64,000 nucleotides of DNA from Mycobacterium sp. IS-1590 (GTDB lineage: Bacteria; Actinomycetota; Actinomycetes; Mycobacteriales; Mycobacteriaceae): the NCBI RefSeq assembly GCF_001500025.1, contig NZ_LQIW01000012.1, positions 62,001 through 126,000 on the forward strand, read 5' to 3'. The position numbers and the translations under genes were made by a program. Shown here piece by piece: positions 1-9,843 of this stretch. The first letter of the stretch is position 1. Every line of letters begins with the position of its first letter. The notes beneath the pieces are model-generated. The model ran no database searches and was not told the origin of the DNA. It saw only the letters and a list, made by a program, of their open reading frames with translations.

Positions 1-1
1 T

Positions 2-3000
2 CGGGCACTCGCCGGCGGCCATGCGGACGCGATCAAACTGTCGCTCAATCGGCTTCGGCGTCTCGAACTCGCTCAACCCACGGGGACGTACGTCGGCGAC
101 GAGGCCGTCTGGCGCTTCCATCACGTGCTCATCCGCGACGTCGCCTACCGGCGGCTGTTGAAGTCAGAACGCGCAGAACTGCACGAGCGCCTCGCCGATT
201 GGGTCGAATCGGGCGGCGCCAGTGTGGCGTTCGAGGCTGACGAGATGATCGCCCGCCACTTGGAGGCCGCACACACCTATCGAAGCGAACTGGGGACGCT
301 TGACGAGCACACCAACGATCTTGCCCTGCGTGCCGCCCGCCATTACTCGGTATCCGCGCGACGCGCACTGGACCGCGACGAGTTGGTCTCCGCCGGCACC
401 CAGGCCGCGCGAGGCGCGGCGCTCGCCGGCGCCACCGAGTCGATACACGCCGAGCTTCTGTTGACGGGGTGCGAGGCACTTCTGTCCGCAGGCGACGTGA
501 CCGCCGCCGCGGCCCTTGTCGAGGATCTCGAACGCATCGCCGGAGACGCGTTGGCCCCATGGGCGACGTGCTATCGGTGCCAGTTCGGCGTGTACACCGA
601 CCCGGACCGGTTGTTGGAATACGACGCGCTCCTCCAGGGCGCCATCGACGAGTTCGCCCGTCGCGCAGACCCCGCGGGACTCGCCAAGGCGCACCGCGTC
701 CGAGCGAGCGCGCGGCTGCGTCTGGGACGGGTCGGCGACGGCGAAGTCGACCTCTTCGAGGCCCTGATCGCGGCTCGACAGAGTAAAGACCACCGACAGA
801 TCACCGCGGCGTTGAGCGCGGCACCGGGAGCCGCGCTGTGGGGGCCGAGCCCCGTGCCCAAGGCCGGCGGCCGATGCCTCGACGTGGTTCGAATGCAACG
901 GATGACGACGGCCGCACCGTCTCTCGAAGCGACGTCGTTGCGCCATCTGGCTGTACTGGAACTCCTGCGCGGACGACCGGACAAGGCGCGCAAGATGCTT
1001 GGCGAGGCGCGCCAGATCGTGGCCGACCTGGGTCTGCGGCACGGGCTGATGGAGACGGAGCTTTTCGCTGGGATCATCGAATCGATGAGCGGCGAACCCG
1101 TCGCTGCCGAACCGCACTTCCGGATGGCGCTCGAAGGCCTCGACGCGTTGGGTGCCGGTGCCGACGCGGGTTTGGCCGCCGCCCTGTTGGCGAGATCGGT
1201 TCTCGCGCAAGGCCGCCTCGACGAAGCCGACCGTTATGCGTCCGAAAGTGAGCGCCTCGCCGGCCATAACCTGAAGACGGCGATCGCGTGGCGCGCAGTG
1301 CGAGGCGAGATTCTCGCAGCGCAAGGACGCCACGATGAGGCGCCCGCAATGGCCCGGGATGCGGTGACGGTCGCCAGTGGGACCGACATCGTGCTCGACC
1401 ACGCCGAGGCCTGCCTGGCACTGAGCCGTGTACTGGACCAGGCGGGTGACGCCAGGGGCGCCAGGTCGGCCCGAGCCGATGCCCGAGCGCTGTACGCGGC
1501 GAAGGAGGCCTCGATCTCGGTCGGACTCGTCGACGAGCCCGTTGTCGTGCCATCGGATGAACCCGCCCGGACAGCACCCGGCCACGCAGGGGAACGTGCG
1601 ACCGCGACGTCCAGCCGGCTCGCCGTCGACAATGACTCGTGCCGACTACTGCCGATGTTCATCCGGGCAATCAAGGAACACGACGTCGAGAGCGCCCTGC
1701 TCTGGTTCTCGGAGGGATTCGTCTACGACGACCGGCGACGACTGAGCGGCGACCCCGTCATCGGTTTGGACGCAATGCGGACCGCGATGGAGCGAGTCTC
1801 CGAGCAGTACACGCAATTCGAGTTCCGTGTCCTGGCTGTCCGCGGCCGCCATCTGCATCTCCTGTGGAGTCGCTGGGCCGATGACGACGGGAATGCCGCA
1901 ACCACGCTGTACGTCAATGAAACCGGTGACGACGGGCGCATCGTCTATCACATCCGCTTCGACGAGGATGACTTTGAAGGCGCCTATCTCGAGCTAGAGC
2001 GGCGATATTACGCTGGGGACGGTTCGACCCACGCTGAAGCTGCAGCCGTAGCAACGGAGGTCGTCACCGCGCTGAACCGGAAGGATTACGACCGAACCTT
2101 CGGCGATCTCCTTGTCCCGACCTTCCGGCTCGAGAATCGTTCCCACGCGGCACACCCCGAGCTTTCAGCCATGGAATTTCGCGGAACCTTGGAGGAACTC
2201 GACGCGATCGTTGCATGGTCCCGCGTCTGGGTCTCAGCCATCCAGTGGCTCTCACCGAACTGGCTTGTTTTTCGCTTCGCACGAAAGGCTGTGGGTCACG
2301 AGTCCGAGGAATACGAGTGGGTCAGCCTTCAGGTAGCCGAAATCCGGGACGGTCGGTTGGTTTCGATATGTCAGTTCGAAACCGACGACGAGGCAGCCGC
2401 TTTCGCTTATGCGGACGAGCGAGTGCGGGCAGCCAGCAGTCGACTCGCCGTGGAAAACGAGGCAACCCGGCTATTGCCGCCATTCGTCGGAGCGCTGCGG
2501 TCACATGATGTCGACGGCGTCGTCTCGAGCTATGCGGACGACTTCGTTTGTGACGATCACAGACGACTCAGCGGCGCACCGATCGTCGGACACGACGCAT
2601 TGCGTGCCGCGGTCACCCGAATCTTCGATCAGTACACGCAATTCGACATTCGCGCGTTGGCCGTTCGCGGCGATCGCCTCTTCATGGCTCAGAGTCGTTG
2701 GACCGATGAATCCGACAACATGACCGAGTATCTCCACGTCACCGAGGTGAACGAGGCCGGCCAGACGGTCTACGACGGCCGCTTCGACGTGGACGATTTC
2801 GATGGCGCGTATCGGGAGCTCGAGCGCCGCTACTACGTCGGAGAAGGCGCGGCTTACGCCGAGGCGGGGGCCGTGACGACGGAGTGGATCACCGCGCTCA
2901 ATCGTCGCGACTACAACCGGCTGATCGATGAGTTGACGTCTTCGTCCTATCGCCTCGAGAACCGGTCGAGCTCGGTTTTCGGCCACCGCACCGCAACGGA

Positions 3001-6000
3001 TGTCAGGAGCTCGTTTGAAGACTTCGACGCCGCGGTGGCTTCAGCGCGGTCGTGGGAGGCCGCCGTGTGCTGGCTGTCGCCGAGTGTGGCGGTTTTCCGC
3101 TTCGAGCGTGAAGCTGTGGGCCGCGACGGTGAACCCTATTCGTGGACCTGGCTCGATGTGTGCGAGATTCGCGACGGCCGGGTCGCCTCCGCGTGCCGTT
3201 TCGACCTCGACGAGGAGGATGCGGCGTTCGCATACGCCGAGGAACGAATACGTGTCACCACCAGCCGACTCGCAGTAACAAACCGGGCCAGTGAGCAAGT
3301 CGATGATGCTTGGCGCAAAGGGACTGCCGGTCATGTCGATAGCGCGATGGCATGGTACTCGGATCGGTTTGTTTACGACGACCGTCGAAGGCTGAGCGGG
3401 AACCCGATCGAGGGTCCTAGTGAATTACGCGCCGCCTCAGCGCGAATCAACGAGCAGTATCCCCACTCCGATTGGCGAACCATGGCGGTCCGCGGTGACC
3501 GACTGGAATTGCGTTGGGGTCGTTGGTGGGATGACGCGGGGAACGAAACGGTCGGCCTACACCTTCACGAGATCGACGCTGACGGGCGGGTCGTCTTTCA
3601 CGGGCGGTTCGACGAAGACGACTTTGAAGGCGCTTACCGAGAACTGGAACGCCGTTACTACGCTGGTGAAGGTGCGGCGTTCGCAGACGCCGGTGCTGCG
3701 TCGGCGGATTATTCGACCGCGCTGGACCACGGTGATTTCGACCGGGTATTCGGTGAGCTCTTCGCCGCCGACATGCGGGTTGAGAACAGGTCGAGTTCGC
3801 CGTTCCCGAACCGTTCTCTCGAAGACCTACGCGCCAGCTATGAAGATCTGCATTCGAGGGTCTTGTCGTCACGAACGTGGTTCTCAGTGGTTCGCTGGCT
3901 GTCGCCTTCCTGGGCTATCGTGCGGTTCGAACGAGAGGCGATCGGCCGGGACAACGAAACCTACTCGTGGACCTGGCTTCACGTCACCGAGTGGCGCGCG
4001 GCTCGCGTCTCCTTGATCTGCCGCTTCGACCTCGACGACGAAGATGCGGCGTTCGCGTACGCCGAGGAACGAATTCGGGCCAGCAGTAGCCGACTCACAG
4101 TCGCGAACCGAGCCAGTGACGTCGCTAACGCCTCGTGGTGGGGAATGCATGCCCACGACATCGACGCCGCGGTGGCGCCCCTCTCGGATCGGGTCGTCGT
4201 GGAAGATCGGCGGCAGTTGAGCGGTGACCCATTGGAGGGAATCGCGCACCTGCACGAGGGTATGGGGCGTGTGCTCGAGCAATACCCTCACAGCGAGCTG
4301 ACCACGTTGGCGGTGCGAGGCGAACGGTTGGATCTGCGCCGGATACGCATGTGGGATGACAGCGGCAACGAATCCACGACGCTCAACGTGCTCGAGATCG
4401 ACGACACCGGTCGGATCGCGCATTTCGTCCGCTTCGACGAGCACGACTTCGAAAGCGCACTCGGTGAACTCGAGAAACGGTACTACGCCGGTGAAGGTGC
4501 GCAGTTCGCCGAGGGTGAATCGGTATCGGTAGCAATATTCGCGGCCCTCAACCGTGGCGAGTATGACCGAGTGTTCAGTGACCTCGCCGTGCCGGAGATG
4601 CGTATCGAGAACCGTTCACGCTCAGCGTTTCCTGATCGTTCAGCCGGCGACCTGCGGTCCAGTTGGGGGCACTTGGACGCGATGGTTTCGTCGTCGCGAA
4701 TATGGCCTTCGGCGGTCTGCTGGGTTTCACCGCACTGGAGCGTCAGCCGCGTCGAACGCGAGGCGATCGGACACGACGGCGAGAAGTACGCGTGGACTTT
4801 CCTCCTTGCCGGTGAAATCAGGGACGACCGGATTACGGCACTGTGCCAATTCGACATCGAGGATGAAGAGGCCGCGTTCGCGTACGCCGAAGAGCGGGTC
4901 CGAGCCGCCAAGAGCCGACTGGCAGTCAAGAATAGCGCTACCGAGGTCGTTGAAGCCGGCTGGCAAGCATTGCGGAGTCACGATGTCGAGGGCCTTGTGG
5001 CCACCTACGCCGATGCCTTCGTCTACGTCGATCGACGGCGTTTGAGTGGCGACCCGATCGTCGGACGTGACGCGATACGTACAGCGATCCAGCGGGTTCT
5101 CGATCAGTACAGCCGATTCGACGTGCGCGTGCTGGCGGTACGTGGAGACCGACTGACGATGGTGCGCAGTCGCTGGTGGGACGAGGCGGGTAACGAGACG
5201 ACACAGCTTCATGTGTCCGAAATCGGTGACGATGATTTGTGCGTCTGCGACTGCCGCTTCGACGGCGACGACTTCGAAGGCGCCTATCGAGAGCTGGAAC
5301 AGCGCTACAGAGCCGGTGAAGGCGAGGCATACGCCGAGGGAATCACTGTTTTGGCCGAGTATGCCTGCGCCGAGAACCGGGGTGACTTCGACCGCGTCTT
5401 CGGCGAACTCGCCAGCGCCGACTTGCGAATCGAGAACCGTTCACGCTCGGCATTACCGGATCGGTCCGCGGCCGAATTCCGGGCCAGCCGCGAAGAGCTC
5501 CAGGCGATGGTCGAGTCCGTACAGTCCTGGCACTCGGCGATGCGCTGGCTGTCATCGAGTGTCGTCGTCGGCCGCTTGGAGCGTGAAGCAGTCGGCCGTG
5601 ACGGCGAAATGTACGTCTGGAGTTTCATCACCGTCGCCGGTATCGACGATCAGCGTCTCGCGTGGACATGCATTTTCGAGCTGGATGACGAAGACGCCGC
5701 GTTCGCCTACGCCGAAGAGCGGGTCCGGGCGGCCACGAGCCGGCTGACGCTGACAAATCACGCCTGCGAGGTGGGCCGTCGAGTCCTTCATGCGAGCGAG
5801 AGCGGGGATGTCGACACCGCCGTCGCCAATTTCTCCGAGCACTTTGTCTACGTCGATCACCGGCGGTTGAGCGGTGAGCCCGTGACAGATCCTGTCGGGC
5901 TCAGGACCGCTCTGCAACGAATGTTCGTACACTACAACCACTTCGACGCTCGTGTGCTGGCCGTCCGCGGGGACCGGCTTCAGTTGGCACATACCCGGTG

Positions 6001-9000
6001 GTCCGACGACGCCGGAAACGAGACCTCTCGTCTCGTCGTCATCGAACTCGACACCGACGGACGGATCGCGCTGCAGGCCAGTTATGACGAAGATGATTTC
6101 GTCACCGCGTACCGCAAGCTGGAGACCCGCTACTTTGCGGGCGAGGGCGCCGCGTTCGCCGAGGCGGGCGCTGTAACCATCGAGTACGCGACGGCCCTCA
6201 ACACCCGCGATCTGGACCGCCTTTTCGGCGATCTCAGTGTTGACGATATGCGCGTACAGAACCACTCACGATCGATCTTTCCCGATCGCTCGGCCGCGGA
6301 GCTACGTGCCACCGTCGAAGATCTCGATGCAATGGTCGCGTCGTTGCGGCAGTGGCATTCGGCAACGCAATGGCTCTCAGCGAATGTATGCGTCGGGCGT
6401 CACGAGCGCGAGGCGATCGGACACGACGGTGAGCACTACTCGTGGACACGTTTGATGGTCTTCGAAGTCCGCGACGGGCGGATGGCGTCGATGTGCATTT
6501 TCGAACCCGACGACGAGGACGCCGCATTCGCGTACGCCGAGGAACTCGTCCATGAGGCCGCGACTCGTTTGCCGGTCGCCAACAAGGCCACTCGAGCGTT
6601 CTTCGCCGCAGGCGAAGCGGCGAACGCGCGCGATGTCGACGCGATGGTCAGCGCGTATGCCGAACACTTCGAATACGACGATCGGCGAAAGCTGGCGGGA
6701 AACCCACTACCCGATGTGCGCGTTGGCGCAGAAGGCATCTTGGCGCAGTACAGCCACTTCGGGGGACGCACATTGGCCGTCCGCGGTGACGGGCTGCATC
6801 TGGCGTCGAGCCGCTGGTTGACCGACGCCGGATTCGAAACGACCCTCCTGATTCTGCAAGAGGTCGATGACAGCGGGCGCATCACCTACGAGGGTCGCTT
6901 CGACGAGGACGACTTCGAAAGCGCCTACCGCGAACTCACGCGGCGCTACTGCTTGGGTGAAGGTGCGCCGGTCGCCGAGGCAGAGGCGACACTCGCGGAG
7001 TATCCGATCGGATTCATGAACGGTGAGATCGACGGAGCCTTCGATCGGCTTACTGCTCCGGGGTTCCGTATCGACGACCGGTCGCGCTCGGTTTTCGGCG
7101 ACCGCACGGTCGCCGAGTTTCGCGCCACCTATGACGAACTGTTCACCATGGTGTCCTCACTACGGGTATGGCACGCGGCGGTCTGCTGGCTGTCACCGGC
7201 GGTCGTCGTCGCTCGCTTCGAACAGACCGGCGTCGGACACGATGGCGAACGGTTCGCGTGGACGCACATCGACGTCGCCGAGATCCGCGACGGCCAGTTC
7301 AGCTCGGTCTGCCTGTTCGAAATCGACGATGAGGAGGCGGCATTCGCGTACGCCGAGGAGTTGGTGCGATCTGCGGACAGCCGGCTCACGGTGACCAATC
7401 TGGCGACCCGAACCGTCAAGAGGCTCTTTCGGCTCATGCAGGCGGGGGATGTTGATGCCGCTGCGCAGCTCGCCGCGGAGTCGTTTGAATACGGCGATCA
7501 CCGCCGCCTACACGGAAACCCGGTCGGAGATACGCGCACGGCACTGGCACGCATCCTCGAGGACTACACGTCCTTCGAAACGCGCACGCTCGCGGTACGC
7601 GGCCAGCGCCTCGACCTCGGTTGGACGCGTTGGTCGAACGACGACGGTTTCGAGGTTCGCTACCTCACCGTTCACGAGGTCGATGCCGCCGGACGGATTC
7701 TGTACCACGGTCGCTTCGACGAGGACGATTTCGAGGGCGCCTACCGGGAGCTCACCCGCCGCTATTGCCAGGGCGAAGGCGCAGCTGTCGCCCAGTCGGT
7801 GACGCTCGCCGCCGAGTGGGTGATTGCGCTGAACGCCGGTGATTTCGACCGAGCGTTCGGAGAGCTCACCTCCCGCGACTTCCGTGTCGAAAATCGTTCC
7901 AGCACAGGGTTTCCGAACCGCTCCGCAGCCGAACTCCGAGCGAGCCTCGAGGAGTTGAGGTCGATGATGGCTTCGGTTCGGCAATGGGACGTCGCCGAAT
8001 GTTGGCTGTCGTCAGACTGTGTCGTCGCTCGAAATGAAAGGCAAGCCGTCGGCGAGGACGGCGAGCTGTATACCTGGTCCAGCATCGACGTCTGCGAGAT
8101 TCGCGATGGGCGCGCCGCGCTCGACTGTCGATTCGATGTCGACGACGAGGACGCGGCATTCGCCTACGCTGAGGAGCGCGCCCACAGCGTCCACAGCCGA
8201 CTGGCACTGACCAACCGATCCTGCCAGGCCGTCGCGACCCTCCAAACCGCTCTATGCGCCAGAGATCTCGACGGGGGTATCGGCTGCTACGCCAACCCAT
8301 CTGTGTACGAGGATCGACGCCGGCTCAGTGGGGATCCCATTCGGAGTGCCGCAGGGTTGCGGCTTGCGGGTGAACGGATCTTGGCCCAGTACAACCAATT
8401 CGAATGGCGCACTCTTGCGGTTCGGGGAAATCTGCTGAGCATGCATTCCAGCGTCTGGTCGGACGACTCCGGCAACGAAACGTCCTATCTGCATGTCTAC
8501 GAAATCGACCACACCGGACATTTCACCTACGAGGGCCGTTTCGACGAGGACGACTTCGAAAGCGCCTACGAGGAACTCACGCGCCGGTACTGCGTCGGCG
8601 AGGGGGCGGCGGTCGCTGCGGGCACGGCGCATATCGCCAAGTACCTGATGGCCATCAATCGACGGGAGTGGGACACGGTGTTCGAGGAGATGGCCGCCCC
8701 GGACATGCACGCCGTCAGCCACTCGCGGTCTGGCTTCCCCGACCGCTCCGTCGCCGATCTCCGCGCCAGCTACGAGGATCTGTGCGCACTGGTCGCCTCG
8801 ATGAGGTCATGGCATTCGGCCGAAGCCTGGGTATCACCGACGGTGGCGGTGACCCGCCATGAGCGTGAGGCCACGGGCCACGACGGAGAGCGTTACGAGT
8901 GGACCCGCCTCCTCGTCGGCGAATTCCGCGACGGACGCACCAGGCATCTGTGCGAGTTCGATGTCGACGACGAAGACTCCGCGTTCGCGTACGCCGACGA

Positions 9001-9040
9001 CATGGTGCGTCGTACCGGCACTAGTACCGTGGTGACATGA
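2..9040 (+). CDS. Giant ATPase/TPR regulator-like protein with nine tandem double-NTF2 repeats (5' partial)
   Basis: The frame is open from base 2, so the N terminus lies outside the window; 3012 residues are visible. Residues 1-60 include FHHVLIRDVAYRRLL and ERLADW, which resemble the end of the AAA/NB-ARC-like ATPase module in mycobacterial cyclase- or LuxR-type regulators. About 60-530 is alanine-rich helical sequence of TPR type. From residue 538 to the end there are nine consecutive units beginning SRLAVxN. Each has two NTF2/SnoaL-like halves: half A carries YDDRRRLSGDP, LAVRGDRL and FDEDDFEGAYRELERRY; half B carries RxENRSRSxFPDRS, WLSP, GHDGE, EIRDGR and DDEDAAFAYAEER. No cyclase or HTH domain is visible, though either could precede base 1. 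The stop overlaps the msrB start as ATGA. Role unknown; a ligand-sensing scaffold is inference. Confidence 0.85.
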   Translation, partial: RALAGGHADAIKLSLNRLRRLELAQPTGTYVGDEAVWRFHHVLIRDVAYRRLLKSERAELHERLADWVESGGASVAFEADEMIARHLEAAHTYRSELGTLDEHTNDLALRAARHYSVSARRALDRDELVSAGTQAARGAALAGATESIHAELLLTGCEALLSAGDVTAAAALVEDLERIAGDALAPWATCYRCQFGVYTDPDRLLEYDALLQGAIDEFARRADPAGLAKAHRVRASARLRLGRVGDGEVDLFEALIAARQSKDHRQITAALSAAPGAALWGPSPVPKAGGRCLDVVRMQRMTTAAPSLEATSLRHLAVLELLRGRPDKARKMLGEARQIVADLGLRHGLMETELFAGIIESMSGEPVAAEPHFRMALEGLDALGAGADAGLAAALLARSVLAQGRLDEADRYASESERLAGHNLKTAIAWRAVRGEILAAQGRHDEAPAMARDAVTVASGTDIVLDHAEACLALSRVLDQAGDARGARSARADARALYAAKEASISVGLVDEPVVVPSDEPARTAPGHAGERATATSSRLAVDNDSCRLLPMFIRAIKEHDVESALLWFSEGFVYDDRRRLSGDPVIGLDAMRTAMERVSEQYTQFEFRVLAVRGRHLHLLWSRWADDDGNAATTLYVNETGDDGRIVYHIRFDEDDFEGAYLELERRYYAGDGSTHAEAAAVATEVVTALNRKDYDRTFGDLLVPTFRLENRSHAAHPELSAMEFRGTLEELDAIVAWSRVWVSAIQWLSPNWLVFRFARKAVGHESEEYEWVSLQVAEIRDGRLVSICQFETDDEAAAFAYADERVRAASSRLAVENEATRLLPPFVGALRSHDVDGVVSSYADDFVCDDHRRLSGAPIVGHDALRAAVTRIFDQYTQFDIRALAVRGDRLFMAQSRWTDESDNMTEYLHVTEVNEAGQTVYDGRFDVDDFDGAYRELERRYYVGEGAAYAEAGAVTTEWITALNRRDYNRLIDELTSSSYRLENRSSSVFGHRTATDVRSSFEDFDAAVASARSWEAAVCWLSPSVAVFRFEREAVGRDGEPYSWTWLDVCEIRDGRVASACRFDLDEEDAAFAYAEERIRVTTSRLAVTNRASEQVDDAWRKGTAGHVDSAMAWYSDRFVYDDRRRLSGNPIEGPSELRAASARINEQYPHSDWRTMAVRGDRLELRWGRWWDDAGNETVGLHLHEIDADGRVVFHGRFDEDDFEGAYRELERRYYAGEGAAFADAGAASADYSTALDHGDFDRVFGELFAADMRVENRSSSPFPNRSLEDLRASYEDLHSRVLSSRTWFSVVRWLSPSWAIVRFEREAIGRDNETYSWTWLHVTEWRAARVSLICRFDLDDEDAAFAYAEERIRASSSRLTVANRASDVANASWWGMHAHDIDAAVAPLSDRVVVEDRRQLSGDPLEGIAHLHEGMGRVLEQYPHSELTTLAVRGERLDLRRIRMWDDSGNESTTLNVLEIDDTGRIAHFVRFDEHDFESALGELEKRYYAGEGAQFAEGESVSVAIFAALNRGEYDRVFSDLAVPEMRIENRSRSAFPDRSAGDLRSSWGHLDAMVSSSRIWPSAVCWVSPHWSVSRVEREAIGHDGEKYAWTFLLAGEIRDDRITALCQFDIEDEEAAFAYAEERVRAAKSRLAVKNSATEVVEAGWQALRSHDVEGLVATYADAFVYVDRRRLSGDPIVGRDAIRTAIQRVLDQYSRFDVRVLAVRGDRLTMVRSRWWDEAGNETTQLHVSEIGDDDLCVCDCRFDGDDFEGAYRELEQRYRAGEGEAYAEGITVLAEYACAENRGDFDRVFGELASADLRIENRSRSALPDRSAAEFRASREELQAMVESVQSWHSAMRWLSSSVVVGRLEREAVGRDGEMYVWSFITVAGIDDQRLAWTCIFELDDEDAAFAYAEERVRAATSRLTLTNHACEVGRRVLHASESGDVDTAVANFSEHFVYVDHRRLSGEPVTDPVGLRTALQRMFVHYNHFDARVLAVRGDRLQLAHTRWSDDAGNETSRLVVIELDTDGRIALQASYDEDDFVTAYRKLETRYFAGEGAAFAEAGAVTIEYATALNTRDLDRLFGDLSVDDMRVQNHSRSIFPDRSAAELRATVEDLDAMVASLRQWHSATQWLSANVCVGRHEREAIGHDGEHYSWTRLMVFEVRDGRMASMCIFEPDDEDAAFAYAEELVHEAATRLPVANKATRAFFAAGEAANARDVDAMVSAYAEHFEYDDRRKLAGNPLPDVRVGAEGILAQYSHFGGRTLAVRGDGLHLASSRWLTDAGFETTLLILQEVDDSGRITYEGRFDEDDFESAYRELTRRYCLGEGAPVAEAEATLAEYPIGFMNGEIDGAFDRLTAPGFRIDDRSRSVFGDRTVAEFRATYDELFTMVSSLRVWHAAVCWLSPAVVVARFEQTGVGHDGERFAWTHIDVAEIRDGQFSSVCLFEIDDEEAAFAYAEELVRSADSRLTVTNLATRTVKRLFRLMQAGDVDAAAQLAAESFEYGDHRRLHGNPVGDTRTALARILEDYTSFETRTLAVRGQRLDLGWTRWSNDDGFEVRYLTVHEVDAAGRILYHGRFDEDDFEGAYRELTRRYCQGEGAAVAQSVTLAAEWVIALNAGDFDRAFGELTSRDFRVENRSSTGFPNRSAAELRASLEELRSMMASVRQWDVAECWLSSDCVVARNERQAVGEDGELYTWSSIDVCEIRDGRAALDCRFDVDDEDAAFAYAEERAHSVHSRLALTNRSCQAVATLQTALCARDLDGGIGCYANPSVYEDRRRLSGDPIRSAAGLRLAGERILAQYNQFEWRTLAVRGNLLSMHSSVWSDDSGNETSYLHVYEIDHTGHFTYEGRFDEDDFESAYEELTRRYCVGEGAAVAAGTAHIAKYLMAINRREWDTVFEEMAAPDMHAVSHSRSGFPDRSVADLRASYEDLCALVASMRSWHSAEAWVSPTVAVTRHEREATGHDGERYEWTRLLVGEFRDGRTRHLCEFDVDDEDSAFAYADDMVRRTGTSTVVT
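1613..9019 (+). repeat. Nine in-frame ~825-bp coding repeats (double NTF2 units)
   Basis: Units start at 1613, 2438, 3263, 4088, 4913, 5738, 6563, 7379 and 8195, each at a serine (threonine in unit 7) that opens the SRLAVxN-type motif. The first six periods are exactly 825 bp; units 7 and 8 are 816 bp because three codons are missing in the loop after the (S/A)GNP motif. Protein motifs are well conserved while the DNA is visibly diverged, which suggests old duplications kept in register rather than a recent expansion. Confidence 0.9.
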
Positions 9041-9450
9041 CCACACCGGCTCCCAAACTGCAGCTGACCGATGACGAGTGGCGCAAGAAGCTCACCCCCG
9101 AGGAGTTCCACGTCCTGCGCGAGGCCGGCACCGAGCGTCCCTTCACCGGGGAGTACACCGACACCAAGACCGAGGGCATCTACGAGTGCCGCGCCTGCGG
9201 CGCCGAACTGTTCCGCAGCACCGAGAAGTTCGAATCGCACTGCGGTTGGCCGTCGTTCTTCGACCCCGCCGACTCCGACGCCGTCATCCTGCGCTCCGAC
9301 GACTCGCTGGGCATGCATCGTGTCGAGGTGCTCTGCGCCACCTGCCACAGTCACCTCGGCCACGTCTTCGAGGGCGAGGGCTACCCCACTCCGACCGACC
9401 AGCGCTATTGCATCAACTCGATCTCGCTGCGGCTCAAGCCGACCTCCTGA
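9037..9450 (+). CDS. msrB: Peptide-methionine (R)-S-oxide reductase MsrB
   Basis: Cytosolic repair enzyme that reduces methionine-R-sulfoxide in proteins, using thioredoxin. The 137-residue protein is the normal single-domain length. Two CxxC pairs (CRAC near residue 47, CATC near 98) bind structural zinc; CGWPSF, HSHLGHVF and the RYCINS motif with the catalytic cysteine follow in family order. The ATG overlaps the stop of the preceding giant gene (ATGA), so it may be translated by coupling. In M. tuberculosis the same gene (Rv2674, from memory) also borders the hemQ region. Confidence 0.97.
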   Translation: MTTPAPKLQLTDDEWRKKLTPEEFHVLREAGTERPFTGEYTDTKTEGIYECRACGAELFRSTEKFESHCGWPSFFDPADSDAVILRSDDSLGMHRVEVLCATCHSHLGHVFEGEGYPTPTDQRYCINSISLRLKPTS

Positions 9451-9492
9451 CGCGAATGTGCGCTCGGCGGAAAAAGTCGCGCGAGCAATGAG

Positions 9493-9816
9493 CTAGGCCG
9501 GGTAGACGGCGAACTCGGCGCGGTCCTCGGTGTCGGCGACACACTGGAACAACAGCGGCGCCGTCATCGCGTTACCCGAGTAACACGTGAACGGGCCAAT
9601 GACCTGGTATTTGTCGCCGTTCACGTTGTATTGGACCGCGTAGTCCGATGCGGTGATGCAGTCAATGTCGCCGGCGGTGATGTCGATGACCTGACCGAAG
9701 CGCGGCGCGCACTTTTCGCTGTCCGCCAATTGAGCGAGGCTGCTCGGCGCCGCGATCAGCGCGCCGATGGACAGGGTTGCGGCGACCGTCGCGGTGGCCA
9801 GTGCCTTCGTCGTCAT
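9493..9816 (-). CDS. Small secreted protein, four cysteines, unknown function
   Basis: 107 residues. An N-terminal Sec signal peptide (hydrophobic stretch ATVAATLSIGALIAAP, probable cleavage after SLA near residue 28) precedes a ~79-residue mature domain with four cysteines (EKCAP, DIDCITA, PFTCYSG, LFQCVAD), likely forming two disulfides outside the cell. No catalytic motif is recognised. It starts 27 bp downstream of the hemQ stop on the same strand, so it may be the last gene of the haem transcript. It occupies the position where I recall a different gene (Rv2675c) in M. tuberculosis. Confidence 0.75.
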   Translation of the reverse strand: MTTKALATATVAATLSIGALIAAPSSLAQLADSEKCAPRFGQVIDITAGDIDCITASDYAVQYNVNGDKYQVIGPFTCYSGNAMTAPLLFQCVADTEDRAEFAVYPA

Positions 9817-9843
9817 CGGTCAATGATGACCGAGCATCGCCGG

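Noticed and set aside
125..9040. Large repetitive protein as NRPS/PKS or PE-PGRS
   Set aside because: No carrier, condensation or ketosynthase motifs and no Gly-Gly-Ala/Asn repeats; repeats match NTF2-like pattern.
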